Source: Polytrichum commune
Lineage: Eukaryota > Streptophyta > Polytrichopsida > Polytrichales > Polytrichaceae
NCBI GenBank assembly: GCA_950295325.1
Contig: OX485809.1
Span: forward strand, 28,210,001-28,274,000
DNA length: 64,000 bases
Direction: 5' to 3'
Below, piece after piece: positions 1 through 12,306 of this stretch (position 1 is its first letter; every line of letters begins with the position of its first letter). A program made the position numbers and the translations under genes. The notes beneath the pieces were generated by a model that ran no database searches, was not told the DNA's origin, and saw nothing but the letters and a program-made list of their open reading frames with translations.

Positions 1-2150
1 AGGGGAACTCCTTTATTGTTCAATGTTGTATTAGTAAACAACATCATTAGCAAATATTACATGGGTCATTTGCCAATGAAAACCAAGTTTGATGCCATTC
101 TTGGTTGTGTCATGTCTCTAAAATGGCCACATGTACGATGAAATGTTGCCGATGTGGCTTTTATACCCACCATGTATTACTCATCCACCGAATTTTAGCA
201 ACTACACCACCGATTAGGAGCCAAAAATAGGTATCCAATGAAGGAATCTAACCGAGGTAACCTCATCTACCTTACACATCGTCTTCATTTGTTGTTGTTG
301 TTCTCAACGCATCCCCCCCCCCCCCCAATATGATCGCACATGGCCATGTGGCTGTGAAGTATGCGCATTATGGGTTGGACTCCTACCCTAGTGATGCCAA
401 CTATATGGGATCTTCTACAAAACTTCTACAAGATCTTGAAAAAATCACCAACATCTTCATCTCATGCTTTATTTGAGGGTTTCGGAACAACACATCTTCA
501 TGGAGCAATACTTGATGGGAAGGATGTATATTTGACTTCATTGGCGGCACCCCCTCAACAACCCGTTCTTGGTAAAGTAATGACACCAACTCTTACATGC
601 AATGTGATTATTGTGCAAAGGACAACAAATGTCCATACGTATTTTATTTTTGGTCGATACTGGTAGCCAAAGCAGTTTTCAAGGAGGTGTTTGTTTCTTT
701 CTTGATGGTCAGGCATGCACATGACAACATTGATGCTTCATTTGGATGTTGGAGCATGAAGTTGCACAAAGAGGATTTTCCAACAATTTTACTTCTCATA
801 AAATCATACATGAATTTGGATATTAATGTGTTGGTCATCCTACATTTGATTGAAGAAGTATATGATTTCAAGGCGTTCATCAAACCATTATATCTTAAAA
901 GAGTTGACTATTTAGTTGGCTATCCCAAAGCTTAACAATTGTGCTTTTATAAACGTGACGATAGTATACTAGCCATGCAATTCAAGGTTTTGTGCACTTC
1001 ACCGAATTCAGGCCTAGAGGATAGGATACTTGTTTGGTGCCCAAAGGGTGCACGTGAACCACATGCTTCCCAACATATTTTAAAACTCCCCATATAGAAT
1101 TTTTTTTTGGTAAAGTCAAGCTATATGTGAACAATTTCAATGATAGAAATACAAGTGAAAATATGTACATGTAGAAAAATCTACATTCATATATAGTCAT
1201 TCACATAAGGGTACAATTTATTTTTTTAGTAATAATGAATCCCTATCATATGTATAATGCAAAACCTTAGCATTCATTGGCAAAGTTGTTGAAGACTTTT
1301 TGATACCCCTGATGTAACTCACAAGTATCTAATTCAATAATATATGTCATTGAAGCTAATGCCATTATTGTTTCTAAATCTACCATTGAATGTTATGTAA
1401 GATCGTAAGTTCCCCGATGTTCCCCACGTTCACAATATTGGCAACCCAAACTATGGGTAATATGTATTTTGAGATCTTCCAAAGTCTCCGATTGATGAAC
1501 ATAGTGTTTTAACTTAAGACAGATGGTGCTAAGAAAGTGACCCCACACCCACCCAACACAAACACTTCCCACAAAATGGAAATCTTGACTCTAAGAATGT
1601 ATCCGAGACCTTAGCATCATACTACCGTGTTCGTTGTGCGTCGTCTTCCAAGAAAGCTTTGAACCCTTATAACTTATACACACCGAACTCAAATAAGACA
1701 TACTTTGGTGTGTTGGAATCTTCTCTCATTTGCTACCAAGAATGATTCACTTAAAACTTCTCTAATCTAATAACATTACTTATGCTCAGTGCTTAAAGTG
1801 ACAGAAGAAGAGATTCAGAACAAAGCAAAAGTCGCTCATATCAATCCTGCTCCAAAACCTACAACACGCAACTCAACTTACCGCAAAACAACACTCACAA
1901 AAACCAGGGTTAATTATGAGTGTGATCACCGGCCACGTCCATGTGTGGAAAGATGGAAGGTATTTTGTGGTGCCTGCAACTTAAAGAGCTGTAGCAGCCA
2001 ACGCAAGTGGAGTCATTTCCTGAAAGGTATACGTCATTCATTATCTACCGCTTGCCTACGCTGCACTCAATTTAATTACCCCCACACAAAACACATAGAG
2101 ACCCGAGTTAATTAGGAGAGTCGATGAGTGTGTGATCGAGGAATGCAGGA
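1..2150. other. AT-rich intergenic stretch, no gene recognised
   Basis: Open frames are short (about 110 codons at most), lack recognisable domains and overlap one another on both strands. Apart from a C14 run I see no repeat boundary, RNA gene or promoter that can be supported. The last 250 bases become less AT-rich as the microsatellite-rich island at 2.1-2.95 kb begins. Confidence 0.6.
313..326. repeat. Poly-C run (C14)
   Basis: An uninterrupted run of 14 C in AT-rich surroundings. It is one of about twenty G/C homopolymers of 9 nt or more in this window. Confidence 0.95.
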
Positions 2151-2950
2151 AATTTCTATCCAGCTGATCCAACTGGCGCCTGCAACTTAATATATATACA
2201 AGCTCCAGTATGCCGGCCGGCCGGCCGGCCACAGGATTCGAGGTGTTTGCTAAAGGTAAGCCTCATGATCTGCCGCTTATAAGCTACTGTAGCCTCCTCT
2301 GACTCCTCGCAAAGGTAAAGTGTGGCCTCACAACAAAAGGAGGTCGGCAGGCAGGCAGGGGGGGATCGAACGGGCGGGATGCATATATGGCCTGTTATGG
2401 TAGGGGTGGCATCTTGTGTTGAGGAGCAAGTCTGCAAGGACACAAGGACGGCTGTAAGTGGTATGTATGTAAGTTAAGTGCCTTGTGTTGCACACCCTGC
2501 AGGCAGAGCACAATTTTGCAATTCATGGGTCGGTCATGTCAGTAGCATGCTCGTGACTCCCTTGTATACACAACTTACATAACTTACACCTACCTAGCTA
2601 CTAGCTAGCTATGACCTCCTGCTCCCTGCTACTGCCTCCTCCTCCTCCTCCTGCTGCTGCTGCTGCCTCTGCCTGCCTGCTGCCACAAAATGCTGCAGCA
2701 TGAGGAGGAGGAATCAGGTCCAGCCTCGATCAGCCAGATGATGGATTGGCCTGCCTGCCTGCCTGCCTGCTCAGGGTATCTATTCGTTGGATGATGGAGC
2801 CAGTCATGACACCTGCTTTTGATTAATATGCAGTTGCACGTGAGAACAACGTAGGTTATACTTACACTCCCCCAATCGGAAACCCAAGTTTCATGTTCTG
2901 CATTTGACCGGCCGGCCAGCCAGCCAGCCTGCACTAAGGTAGGCGTGCCT
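2150..2950. other. GC-richer, microsatellite-dense island
   Basis: This segment is visibly richer in G and C than its flanks. It carries several short tandem arrays: (CCGG)n at 2212-2230, CCT then CTG triplets at about 2635-2666, CCTG tetramers at 2750-2770, and GGCC/AGCC tetramers at about 2908-2931. Such islands can lie near plant promoters, but no convincing exon is visible and the frames through the arrays are repeat artefacts. Confidence 0.4.
2212..2230. repeat. (CCGG)n tract
   Basis: Nineteen bases of alternating GGCC/CCGG form a perfect self-complementary tract. It contains overlapping HpaII/HaeIII-type sites and would be a dense CpG methylation target. Confidence 0.9.
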
Positions 2951-3396
2951 GTGTAATTCAGTTGCTTATCCTAACCAGATGCTGCTCTTTGAGTGGTGTA
3001 TGGGTGAGCCCGTGGTCGGGTGGGATTCCAAGACCGGATACCAAAACGACCTGCGTTTGAATTGGATTGACGTTTCGCACTACATGCATGTTCAGATTAA
3101 TATAATAGTCATGTAAGGTTCAATAGTCAACAAGAATTGAGGCACCTATGTGACCCCTTGATGAGCACAAGAATCCTCACTTTGATGATGAATAAGATAA
3201 TGGTCTCTAGGAATTGGGAGGATCGTGGCTAGTATGACCTCGATTTGGCCATTGGTTTGGACTAATCGTGTGTTTCATATCGTAGGAGAAGCGGACCAGT
3301 CGGAGGGAAAAAAAGAAGAGTAACCATTTTTTACCCATCCACCTTATAGAAACGCGTGGTCTTACCATTGGCTCACTATCACTGAGGGAAAAGGTG

Positions 3397-3700
3397 CTAA
3401 ATACCTTCGTTTGAAATGCTCAGCATATGTAGCATTAATAGACTTAGGTTATTAACACAGTGTTCGACAACATTCGACATGGACGCCGTGATGTCAAAGA
3501 GATTGGGTATGGGTTCTCTAAGGCTAGAGTTGGTCAACTTAAGTCTGAAGGAGAGTGTGGCACCATGGACTTCACCATTGGTGTCATAAACACCATGAAG
3601 TCTATGCCTAAAAGAGCCCTTGACAAGCACCACAAGATCTTTGGCAAGAGATGTTCCTTCTCAACCCTACATGGCCACATAAAAACTCCCAGGTAGATTG
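3397..3700 (-). pseudogene. Decayed coding-like repeat, copy 1 (unknown family)
   Basis: The minus-strand frame reads ...GSFRHRLHGVYDTNGEVHG.... A recognisably similar stretch, reading ...FMSCFHGVNDPNGEIP..., lies on the plus strand near 29.45 kb. The DNA similarity runs over about 60 bp at roughly 70 percent by eye. Conservation of the peptide core (HGV-D-NGE) between two dispersed copies suggests both descend from a mobile coding sequence. I do not recognise the protein and the boundaries are not visible. Confidence 0.3.
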
Positions 3701-3999
3701 TCACATATTGAGTCACGAACCCCATCTAAAACATAGTTGGCAACCATGTTTTGGGTCTAGAAAGTCTTAAAAGTTAACAAATAGGCTACAATTTGGCTCC
3801 TCCTAAAAGACTCTACGCCATGGATTAAAAGAAATTATATTATTTTCAACAACGTTGCATGGGATGTGTCAGGAAGATGATGCAAACTTTGTGGCAAGGT
3901 CTCCTTGACTATGCTAGAATTGCATGGGAGAGAGCTTTAAAGGGTGTTGAGAATGCTTCCATCTACAACGATGTTCTTGCCAAATTCAACATGAGACTT

Positions 4000-4010
4000 G
4001 GGGGGGGGGG
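4000..4010. repeat. Poly-G run (G11)
   Basis: Eleven consecutive G on the plus strand, inside a region with no other feature. Confidence 0.9.
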
Positions 4011-4109
4011 AGAGCAACAACCTCCTCTCCCATAGGTAGTGTATTAGGAAGGTGACTTGGAATACAAGGGGGCCCGTTGCAGGCTTAGATGATGATGCTT
4101 AGTTTACTT

Positions 4110-4240
4110 ACGTTTCTTAGGGTTGTGTGGTTCCACTAAGTGAATCCTAGAGAGGTCACTCACTCGCTTTATTGGATCTTGGTGGTCTTATATGTCTTTT
4201 GAATATTGGGGGCATGATAGGACGGAGCGACATGTCACAT
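4110..4240 (+). repeat. Dispersed repeat family I, copy 1
   Basis: This stretch shares an ordered set of short blocks with 8805-8935 and 34640-34860 (+) and 27440-27600 (-): a GGGTTGT(G/T)TGGTTCCA-like block, then a CCTAGAGAG-like block, then TTGGTGGTC or TGGTGGCC. The copies are strongly diverged. The element type is unknown. A loose poly-A-signal-like AATGAATAAA/AATGAAATAAA end in other copies suggests the 3' part of a retrotransposed transcript. Confidence 0.4.
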
Positions 4241-5031
4241 GACAACCTCACTATCTTTTTGTTAGTTAATCAAGTGTTCTGAATCATTTGATTTTGGCAT
4301 GAGCTTCATTGCAAAAGTGTTTGAAATTATTCAAATTATTGAGATTATTATTTGAAAATTTAAATAGTCAAAAGAATCAATTTCACATTTTTAATTTGTA
4401 AATATTCTTCATATTTCATATGCAACATCATTTGGTTGGCCAAGCGCTACGGGATAGCGTAATCGTATGATTCCCAACCACTACACAAATTCATAATCTA
4501 CGAATGTTGCAAACTTTGTGAATCCGTATTCGCAGATTTGTGACCATCTCCCATGTGACTAGGGGACGAGCGATAAGAACGAGTATTTAGGCAATTCTGA
4601 ACATTTTGGCCGATTCCGGACAACACCAGTGCTTGACATCATCTTCCGAATCCCCTCAACACTGAGACTTCCCTCCACCACTTTGTTGTTGTGCATCACG
4701 TGTGCCTCCCATCAATTTTCATATTGAAGCGTGTGGAGCATATATATAATGTCGCGTTTCTACTGCGTTTTCGTTTGTCATCACACAACGCATGCATACT
4801 TCCCTTCCCGACTCACCCAAAACTAACTCCCAGTGCAAGATCACGCAGTGCGTGTATTGAAAAGGGGGACAAAGGAAGCACCACCACCACCACCATGTGG
4901 TTGGTGCTTGGAAGCGAGTGGACCCCCTGCCTGCTGACAGTATTCAAAACTCTTTCACACTAAATCATGGCAGTTTGCATGAGCGTCATTGCGTAAATGA
5001 TTGATCGAAACGGCCACCAAGTGCTTCTTAA

Positions 5032-5032
5032 C

Positions 5033-5062
<30 letters not shown>
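5032..5062. repeat. (GA)n microsatellite
   Basis: A slightly interrupted AG/GA dinucleotide array of about 30 bp. Confidence 0.9.
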
Positions 5063-5063
<1 letters not shown>

Positions 5064-5099
5064 TCTGTGGAGGCGATGGGTGGGGGAATTTAGGCCCCG

Positions 5100-7060
5100 G
5101 ATTTGAGCCGGGTACGAGTGTGATGATGCTTGCGACGAGGCATTGAAGGGGGTAGTAAGGTGATTGAGTAGCGGGCATTAAGGCGCGTTTCATAGCCGTA
5201 CATGGTGCTATTGTCCTTGCCTACGATGTACCACCCCAAGGCAAGGGCTCATGTCGTTCAGCGCAAGATGCCATGGGACTTGATGGCCTCGTCAATAATT
5301 TCCCTGATAAGTTACTGCACGTGTTGATTGGGCCCAAAACACTTCGCCCGTGCCTCTTGTGAACTTAGCGCGACTTTATTCGTTTGGAGATGAATGAATG
5401 AATGAAACGCTACACTTTATTCACGGCCAAAAGACTTACAACGTCACGGGTACCTGAAATAATGGGCATCTTTTGGGAGGGTTGCATATATACATTGGTG
5501 GGAACCATAGAACTCGAACGGGGGTGTGGAGTCTAAGCAGGATCGATTAGACCGACAAGCATGGACTATGTTTGTATGAAGTTTTGAATTGTTTCATGTA
5601 GTGTGACGGAACACGGGAGCACGGTTGGTTAGTTAGTTACGATTCCGTCGGTCACTTGGCTCGGTGTTTGGTCGTTGGTTTAGTCGCCATCAGTAGTTCG
5701 AGAAATCGAGAAACAACCAACTTGATTCAAGGCCATGCTCATTCTATCACAACTTCATGATGTAAGGTGTGTCGCTCTATGGTGGGTTTTTGTAACTTCA
5801 CAAAAACTCTCCATTCTTGACTTTGCATTCAAATCATGATTTGTTGGACCTGGTTAGCAATTGCCAATCACGCATTCATTGCAGGTTTCAATATCAAAGT
5901 TGAGACAAACATTAGAGGAGGTCGACGTGAAGGAAGGTTCTTTGAGTGATCGCATGACACATAGGCCTTTCCAATTGTGTTGGGGATTGAACCTAGATTG
6001 ACTAATATATTTTAAGCAGATAACCCAATCCCACCATACCACATGTCTTGTTGGTGCTACTCCTAACTCATGCATTGCCAATCACCACTCATGTAAATTT
6101 GTCTAGTGTTGGAGGAGTGACCACATAAGGTCCAGAGACCTTACCACGAAAGTGGTCAAAATACATAAGGCGTTATATACTTGCTCTCTAAGTTTACCCA
6201 ACATGAAATTATCATGTGATCATGCAATTATGTGAGAACAATGGAAATTGCATGGTCATGGCACTAGCATTTTCAGTGTATTCTAGGGTTGAAATGTCCC
6301 AAGCTATTGCATTGTCATTTGGGAAGAATTAAAGTGGGAAGAGGATCAATGGTATGGGACACCCCTAAATACCAAAAATTGAATGTTCTGCAATGTTTTA
6401 CAATGTCGACATTACAAATGTATAAAAATATTAAACCAATCATTAAAAGGATTGCTAAGTCATCATGATGGAAATGGAGAGTTCATTTTCAAGCTTGTAT
6501 ATGATAACCAAAGTTTTGTTCCGTGTCTTTCACTTCTACTTGTGGGTAAGGTATCAAATCAAAGACCTCGAGCCAAAGAGCCCAATCTTACTTCCTACAT
6601 AACATTAAGTAGCAACGCTAGTGGGGTACCCGTGGAGTACCCAACATATTATTACTCAAAATAGTGAAAAAGCTTGCAAAGCAAGGGTGAACAAATGGGT
6701 AATTAATCAAAAATAGTAGCTTCAAAAAAATGTCGAAAAAGGTTTTTAATGCGGGTTTCGGAAGACTTTTTGAGAAAGTACAGTTATCTTTTTGACCCCA
6801 CCAACTTTTCTTGTTGCTTTATAGCCATTTGGATTTATATAGATTATGATTTAGTTATACTAGAACCTTTACTGTCACATGGCATTAGTTCTGTCCTAAA
6901 AACCGACATAAATAATTGCTAGTAGCGAAAGTAACTACCCAAATAGATTAAAAATAACTTAAGAAATATTCAAGGGTAACGCCACCTTTACTCTCGCAAG
7001 AGCATCAAACCGGTGCACGCCGATTTCATGCTATTTTGTGAAGGTCATCCTTTACTTTTT
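5100..7060. other. Intergenic stretch, nothing recognised
   Basis: There are short overlapping frames only. No inverted repeat, microsatellite or RNA gene could be supported by reading. A T-arm-like hairpin at about 5093-5110 was considered and rejected because no matching A-box is present. Confidence 0.5.
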
Positions 7061-7067
7061 ACTTAAT

Positions 7068-7385
7068 GTAATGTAAGTCCAAGATTTGAGGGAGAACATC
7101 CATAAAGAACTACATGAAAGGAAGCTCCTCTTTGAATGGTCATTGCACCGAAATGATTAAAAGTTAGAAAGTAAGATCGGTGTCTATAGAGAGAGCTTGA
7201 GCAGGAAAATCTATAGAATATAACCTCACGTGCTAAGTCCAAGAAGTGGGAGAGATATCAAAAATTAACATAAAGATGACATTTACTTTGAATGAATGGT
7301 CAAAGCGCCCAACAACTAAGAGTTATAGGGCTTAGAAGGCGAGCTTGATGTCAATGGATGGGATTTAAGAAAGGAAATCCAAAGA
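7068..7385 (+). repeat. Two diverged tandem copies of a ~160-bp unit
   Basis: Shared ordered blocks include TAAGTCCAAGA, (A/T)TTGAATG(A)ATGGTCA and GAGCTTGA, followed by a GGAAA(A/T)(A/C)TC(C/T)-like block. They occur once in about 7068-7225 and again in about 7230-7385. The copies are too diverged to date, and the origin is unknown. Confidence 0.35.
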
Positions 7386-7845
7386 CCCTATTCTTGCATC
7401 CTAAGAATGAAGATGGTGAAGAAGGTGGGAAACATCTTCTCTAGTACACACATGAGATAAGCCTCACAAGTTACGTTGAACTGAGCACATTCAAGGAGTC
7501 CTCACCACCAAAACTATTAGGGGACAAGAGATTTTTTTGAAGAAGTTGTTCATTGCTAGTATTATTGGAAAATCCAAGAAAAAGTATGTGAAAACATATG
7601 CAAACTCTCATTGTGCCTTAGAGTTAGTGTCCCGTGCCATTCATCCAAGATTTTTGCATCTGAATCAAATGATAGGAAAAAACAGAAAATCAAATAAAAG
7701 ATATGGAAATTTATAATTTACACCCATAAATTCAACATCAATTAATAACATCATATGTTGGAAACTACACACAAGCAGTGCACCATACTCCAAATCCCAA
7801 ACATTGAAGAAAACAAGGAAGCATCCAAATGTATACAATGGAGAT

Positions 7846-7914
7846 GTATGTATGCATGTATGCATGCATGTATGTATGTATGTATGTATGTATGTATATT
7901 ATTTATTTATTTAT
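7846..7914. repeat. (TATG)n / (TTTA)n compound microsatellite
   Basis: A TATG/CATG tetranucleotide array passes directly into a short ATTT array. The long frame reading Y-M-C-V repeats across it is an artefact of the repeat. Confidence 0.95.
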
Positions 7915-8227
7915 TTGGAGAGAACATTGAATCCAAGGATGTTAAAATGGATATGATGTGACCCTTGGCCATCACGCCATATCATGCTGAGATGTAGCAC
8001 CCACTACTGTGGTAATTTTATTTTACCATAATAATGATTTAAGTAGATTGTTTAACATTTTTGATTCATTGAGCAAAAAATTTGAAAAATTTTAATTTAA
8101 GAGATCCCAAATATATTTGGACCATTAGATCTTGTTGGATGCAAGATCTTACTATCCATAATTTTTGGGATTTTTGGGGAATTTCTTTTTTTCATTTTTC
8201 ATTTTCCATGGAGTCATCTACTAGTAG

Positions 8228-8515
8228 CAGTCAATCAGCTAGCTGAGTACTCTAATCGACTGCCCAAGTTAACTACAGTAGTTGATGGAAGGCAATCTAC
8301 CAACTGAACAATTGTTCCTAGTTGACCGCAATAGCTTATTTATTGCTACCCCCAAAAATTCAAAAGTTCCAAAAGCATGTATGGACTGCCAAATCTTGGA
8401 GCCAACAAGATCTAAGAGTCCAAAAGTATTGATTTTTTCTACTAGTTGCAATCCACCACCATATCAACTACAAAGTAGTAGTTGACAAATCCATTGACCA
8501 AGCGGTTGACTGCGT
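8228..8515. mobile_element. Foldback element with ~60-bp imperfect inverted ends
   Basis: The left end contains GCAGTCAATCAGC and, about 45 bp in, AACTACAGTAGTTGATGG followed by GGCAATC. The reverse complement of the right end reads GCAGTCAACCGC, then AACTACTACTTTGTAGTTG, then GGATTGC in the same order. The interior is short and no clear target duplication flanks it. It is classed as a foldback or MITE of unknown superfamily. Confidence 0.5.
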
Positions 8516-8547
8516 CAATTTGCTCTAAAATAAAAGTATTATACTTA

Positions 8548-8572
8548 CCCCCCCCCACACACACACACACAT
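8548..8572. repeat. C9 run followed by (AC)n
   Basis: Nine C pass directly into an AC dinucleotide array of about 16 bp. Confidence 0.9.
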
Positions 8573-8804
8573 GTGATTTCTTTGGGTTTAATGTCACATC
8601 GTCAACTGAAGAAGTGCGATGTGGCAGATGTTAACGTGAAATCCATGGAGACGTCATACATTAGACAACTAAACTTTATGAAAAATCTTGGAGTTGGAAT
8701 ACTAATACAAAAGTTTGTTGGCTCCCCACATCTCATCAAAGTTGTCGAATGTAATGTGGAGAGGTCAAATTTTAGGATTATGTGGAACAATTGGGCATCT
8801 ATGA

Positions 8805-8935
8805 TTGTTCTCCATGCTTGGGGTCATGTAGTTTCACTTGATGCACCCAAGAGAGTTCCTACGGTTTTTTTTAGGTCATGGTGGCCATGTATGTTTTCTA
8901 GCAATGAATGAAGCTTGTGTCATTTGTTGTACGAA
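8805..8935 (+). repeat. Dispersed repeat family I, copy 2
   Basis: Blocks TTGGGGTCATGTAGTTTC, CACCCAAGAGAGT, GTCATGGTGGCCATGTATG and AATGAATGAAGCTTGTGTC match the 34.7-kb copy in order and spacing. It is the 3' part of a 112-codon open frame (8573-8911) that ends with WWPCM...NE. The 34.7-kb copy would also encode WWPCM, so the frame may be a relic of a mobile-element protein. The family is not recognised. Confidence 0.4.
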
Positions 8936-9838
8936 ATAAAACTATTAAAAAGTCAAAGGACAATAATTTTTGGGGATTTATTCATAGCTATAGGCCTTTT
9001 CAACATATTGTAAGGCCTTGGCTTGACACGTAGTCATGCTTAGAGCACACTTTCATGTACCAGCTGTTCCAGCAAGGCAAAATAGTGTTCGCTGACATTG
9101 GTTAAGCTTTTGCTAATATCTTCTAGCATCTTCATGGCTGAGCACTTCATGCTCGGGGGGGACACTTAAGAAAATTAGTAAACATGGTACGTTAAAATAT
9201 AGGGTGTATTTTATTCATGAGCAATAAAATTTAGAAAAAATTAGATGTAATATAGGATGCTTAAAATTCAAGTAAGGAATAATTGAGAATATATCAAGAA
9301 TATACCTCAAATATTCCAATTATGTGATAGCCTCATTTAAATACCCCTTTAACGCACGTGTTCACACAAAGTATAGTGAAGTGTCCCCCCTGAGACTTCA
9401 TGTGAAATATGGGGCCAAGATCTGAGATGGTAGATTTGACATGTTGTCCAACATGCAAGTTGGAACGTGGCCATCCTTGCACTTACCCACTTTGAATGTT
9501 GCATGACTTTGAACATTTTTTTTTTTAATCTTGAGATGAAATAATGAAGTATGAAAACTTCGGGCAAGGTTTGAATAATAGGAATTTTACACCTTAAATT
9601 AATTACAAAGTAAAATTCAACAATTTCAGGCCCACACCAACATGTTTATGAAAATCAAGTTTTTATCGTTCAAATGAAAGTCAATTTTTGGGTTCAAAAA
9701 AGAGAAGTGGTAAAGTCCCAACTCCCCCGTCTCAAACTTTAGCCACCCACTACAATAGTGCCGACCATTGACTTATGTTTTCCAAGAAAAATCAATGCAT
9801 GCTTCCATTTGGAGGGGGGTCCAAATTTTGGTCACCTA

Positions 9839-10257
9839 CACCGTTTATGGTATTTAGTGTCACGTGCACTATTTGCGAAAGGGCCTAAACTAGATGCCTA
9901 GATAGATGATGGTCTTGCGTTTTAGTATGCAAGGGGAAGATATTTTGAGCGTAATAATGGCAAGAGCCATGTGTTTACATTTTAGTACGGAAGTGGAAGA
10001 TATTCTTGAGCATACTAATGGCAAGTGTCATTTGTGTACACTTTAGTCAACTTGTAGACTATTGTGTAACATAGGCATGCACCTCATAACACTATTCAAC
10101 ATACTCATGCCAAGATATTAGTAAGCGCACTTGAACACCAAGTGTCGTGAGTTGGCACATATGGTGAAGTTGTCAATCATCAAAGTAACTTGGCATATGC
10201 CTCAAAATAGGGTAGGTGACACGATTATACATGTGACACTAAATACCATAAACGGTG
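9839..10257. mobile_element. TA-flanked TIR element (MITE), 419 bp
   Basis: The ends are a perfect 25-bp inverted repeat beginning CACCGTTTATGGTATTTAG, extending to 28 bp with one mismatch, and each end is flanked by TA. This is the arrangement of Stowaway/mariner-type MITEs. The same terminal style (CAC-C/T-AA-TATGAT) recurs at 52582-52884 and 17100. The interior does not code and holds a diverged tandem repeat. Confidence 0.8.
9912..10050. repeat. Internal tandem repeat of ~62 bp within the 9.8-kb MITE
   Basis: A unit containing TTTTAGTA(T/C)G, GAAGATATT and AATGGCAAG occurs twice in succession (about 9914-9975 and 9976-10038), with a partial third start (ACACTTTAGTC). Expansion inside the element explains part of its 419-bp length. 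Confidence 0.6.
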
Positions 10258-11070
10258 TAGTAGTTTTTGCCAACTTTACTGGCACATGAAAATGTGTGAT
10301 TAACCCTTAACTTCTTGGAATGTATTGTGGTTTCACTGTAGCATCTAGAAATTAAGTTTTCTAGAACCCAATTTAATTGTACCTAGAATATATTTTATTG
10401 CTAATAATTTAAAGGTCACATCAATAGGGTAGCAATATTTAGCATTTTTCATTGTACCTAGAATGAAAAGTCGTTGTTCATGATTTTAAGATCATATCAA
10501 TGTGGTAACAACATTTGGTTCATTAAAAATTTATACTTGATTTAGAATCATTTAACTTCAAGAAAATGTGATAATTATACGCAATAAAACTATAGTCCAA
10601 AATATCAAGATTATATTAAGAATAGACATACACCTTAAGGTGAGAAAAAGAGTCCATAGTCAATTGACAATGTTCTATCAAAATAATATGAAGTGACTAT
10701 ATTTAGTTATGTATCAACTAAGGGAAAACTTAGTTCATTCTTGACTTTCAAAGTTTCTTGTGAACAACCATCTTCCCACGAGGGAATGGGATCCTTGCCA
10801 TTGCCAAGAAAGTTTCATGAGGTACACAATGATACCTGTTGTGACCTTCCTGGCACCTTCTTTTTGGATGAATTTGCCTTCAAGAGTCATTCATAAGCCG
10901 AAAAGTGGCCTTTGAGGAAGCTAAGGGTTAATGGAAAAAGACCACGGCCAATAGTTCGGTGCACTTTCATCTTGGTTTCTATAGTTCACCATGATTAGGT
11001 ATTGTGGGTGAACGTTATTGGTGGTGGCATTTAGGCTTTAGTGTGGATCTCAATAAGTCGATTTCCGCAA

Positions 11071-11450
11071 GGGGGGGGGGGGGTAAGTCCATTGTCAAGT
11101 TGAACACCATGTGCGAACAAAAAAATCTACTTTTTACACAAAGCATCACCAAAATGGGTCAAAATTTTATCAAATTTTAATCAATCTGGAGTAGATACAC
11201 ATGGTATTTAATACGTAGTAAAAAAAATGGTAACCAAATTTGATGATTTATTTTATTAAATATAAGACATACCGTTTCTAACGAGAATGACGCAGGATTA
11301 GACTAACACAATTACTACATAAAACAAAGATGAATCAAAATTTCAAAAAATTTATACAAAAAATATTATCAATGGTTATGTATATGTAGAAAAAAAATCA
11401 TAATTTTAAAAACGATCTATGACATATCATACATGGGCAACAACCTCTGT
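11071..11450 (+). mobile_element. Mutator-like MITE family C, truncated copy beginning at a G13 run
   Basis: From CCATTGTCAAGTTGAACACC onward this matches the complete copy at 31771-32179 through most of its length. Shared landmarks include CCAAAATGGGTCAAAATTTT and ATCAATGGTTATGTATATG. The expected outer left end is replaced by 13 G (11071-11083) followed by TAAGT. The right arm stops after CACACGTGG, so the terminal inverted repeat cannot close. The copy is a truncated, non-mobile relic. Confidence 0.75.
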
Positions 11451-11964
11451 TCACACGTGGTTATGAAACGTAAGGGGTTGTGATCGCCCCGAGGTCGATT
11501 TTGATCTTCACTATGATATTCAACATTGGACATTAGCATTTCAAAGCAGCAGCAGCAGCAATATTGTTGTGCTTTCGAGAGATGACAAGTAAGTATGCAT
11601 GGCGAGTGGTGCCGCCTCAAAGGTACACATGAGAGTATAACTTATCTCTAGGAAAGAGAAAAAATGGCATCGAGCAATTGGGCAAACTAGTAGGCAAATA
11701 GAGTACACTACATTGGTACCACTATGTGTACATTACATTGTACACTATGTTAAATATCCAAGTAAAGGGTTGTCCACATTAACATGTTATTATAGTGTAA
11801 GGTTTCTCATCAGCATACTGGCTGTTAGAACATCCGTGACAATAAATACTTACATGATAGGTCAAAGCTTTGTACTGATCTGGTCGGATGAAGTTGTTAT
11901 AAAAAGTGCACGAAACTGTTGCTTTGCAGTTGGTGTTGATTTGAGACTACAGAGCGAACTTTTC

Positions 11965-12001
11965 CTCTCTCTCTCTCTCTCTTTTCCCTTTTTTTTAGGT
12001 A

Positions 12002-12042
<41 letters not shown>
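11965..12042. repeat. (CT)n and (TA)n microsatellites
   Basis: A CT array at about 11965-11982 and a 36-bp TA array at 12007-12042 sit inside frames of up to 163 codons. Those frames read RERERE or IYIYIY peptides and are not genes. Confidence 0.95.
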
Positions 12043-12043
<1 letters not shown>

Positions 12044-12306
12044 TATCTGGACTTTTGATGGTGACCAATGAATGGATGGGGAGAACCGACAACTGCACTG
12101 GTTTCCCATTAATTAGTGTGGGTTGCCATTTGGAGTTATGTGTTGCTAAACCTTTTTACTGGGAGGCCAACGAATTTATATCATATTCTTCGGTGTTAAC
12201 GTAGGTGTGTTGTTCTGACTACTTCTGTAGTTTGGGTGGAAAATGATACTCTCGGTAAAAAGTTATAGCAACATGTAAGTCCAAATGGGAGCGCACGTTG
12301 ATTAGA

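Noticed and set aside
2990-3080. Possible SINE head (TGGTCGGGTGGG ... CGTTTGAATTGG)
   Set aside because: Spacing is right, but both boxes fit poorly and no flanking duplication or second copy was found.
5090-5112. tRNA T-arm-like hairpin CCCGGATTTGAGCCGGG
   Set aside because: No A-box or cloverleaf on either strand; a lone hairpin is not enough to call a tRNA or SINE.
7755-7961. Frame with YVCMYVC repeats; similar frames near 53.9 and 60.5 kb
   Set aside because: Encoded by (TATG)n microsatellites.
11713-12204. 163-codon open frame, the longest in the window
   Set aside because: It reads through the CT and TA microsatellites (poly-LS and IYIYIY peptide) and has no recognisable domain.
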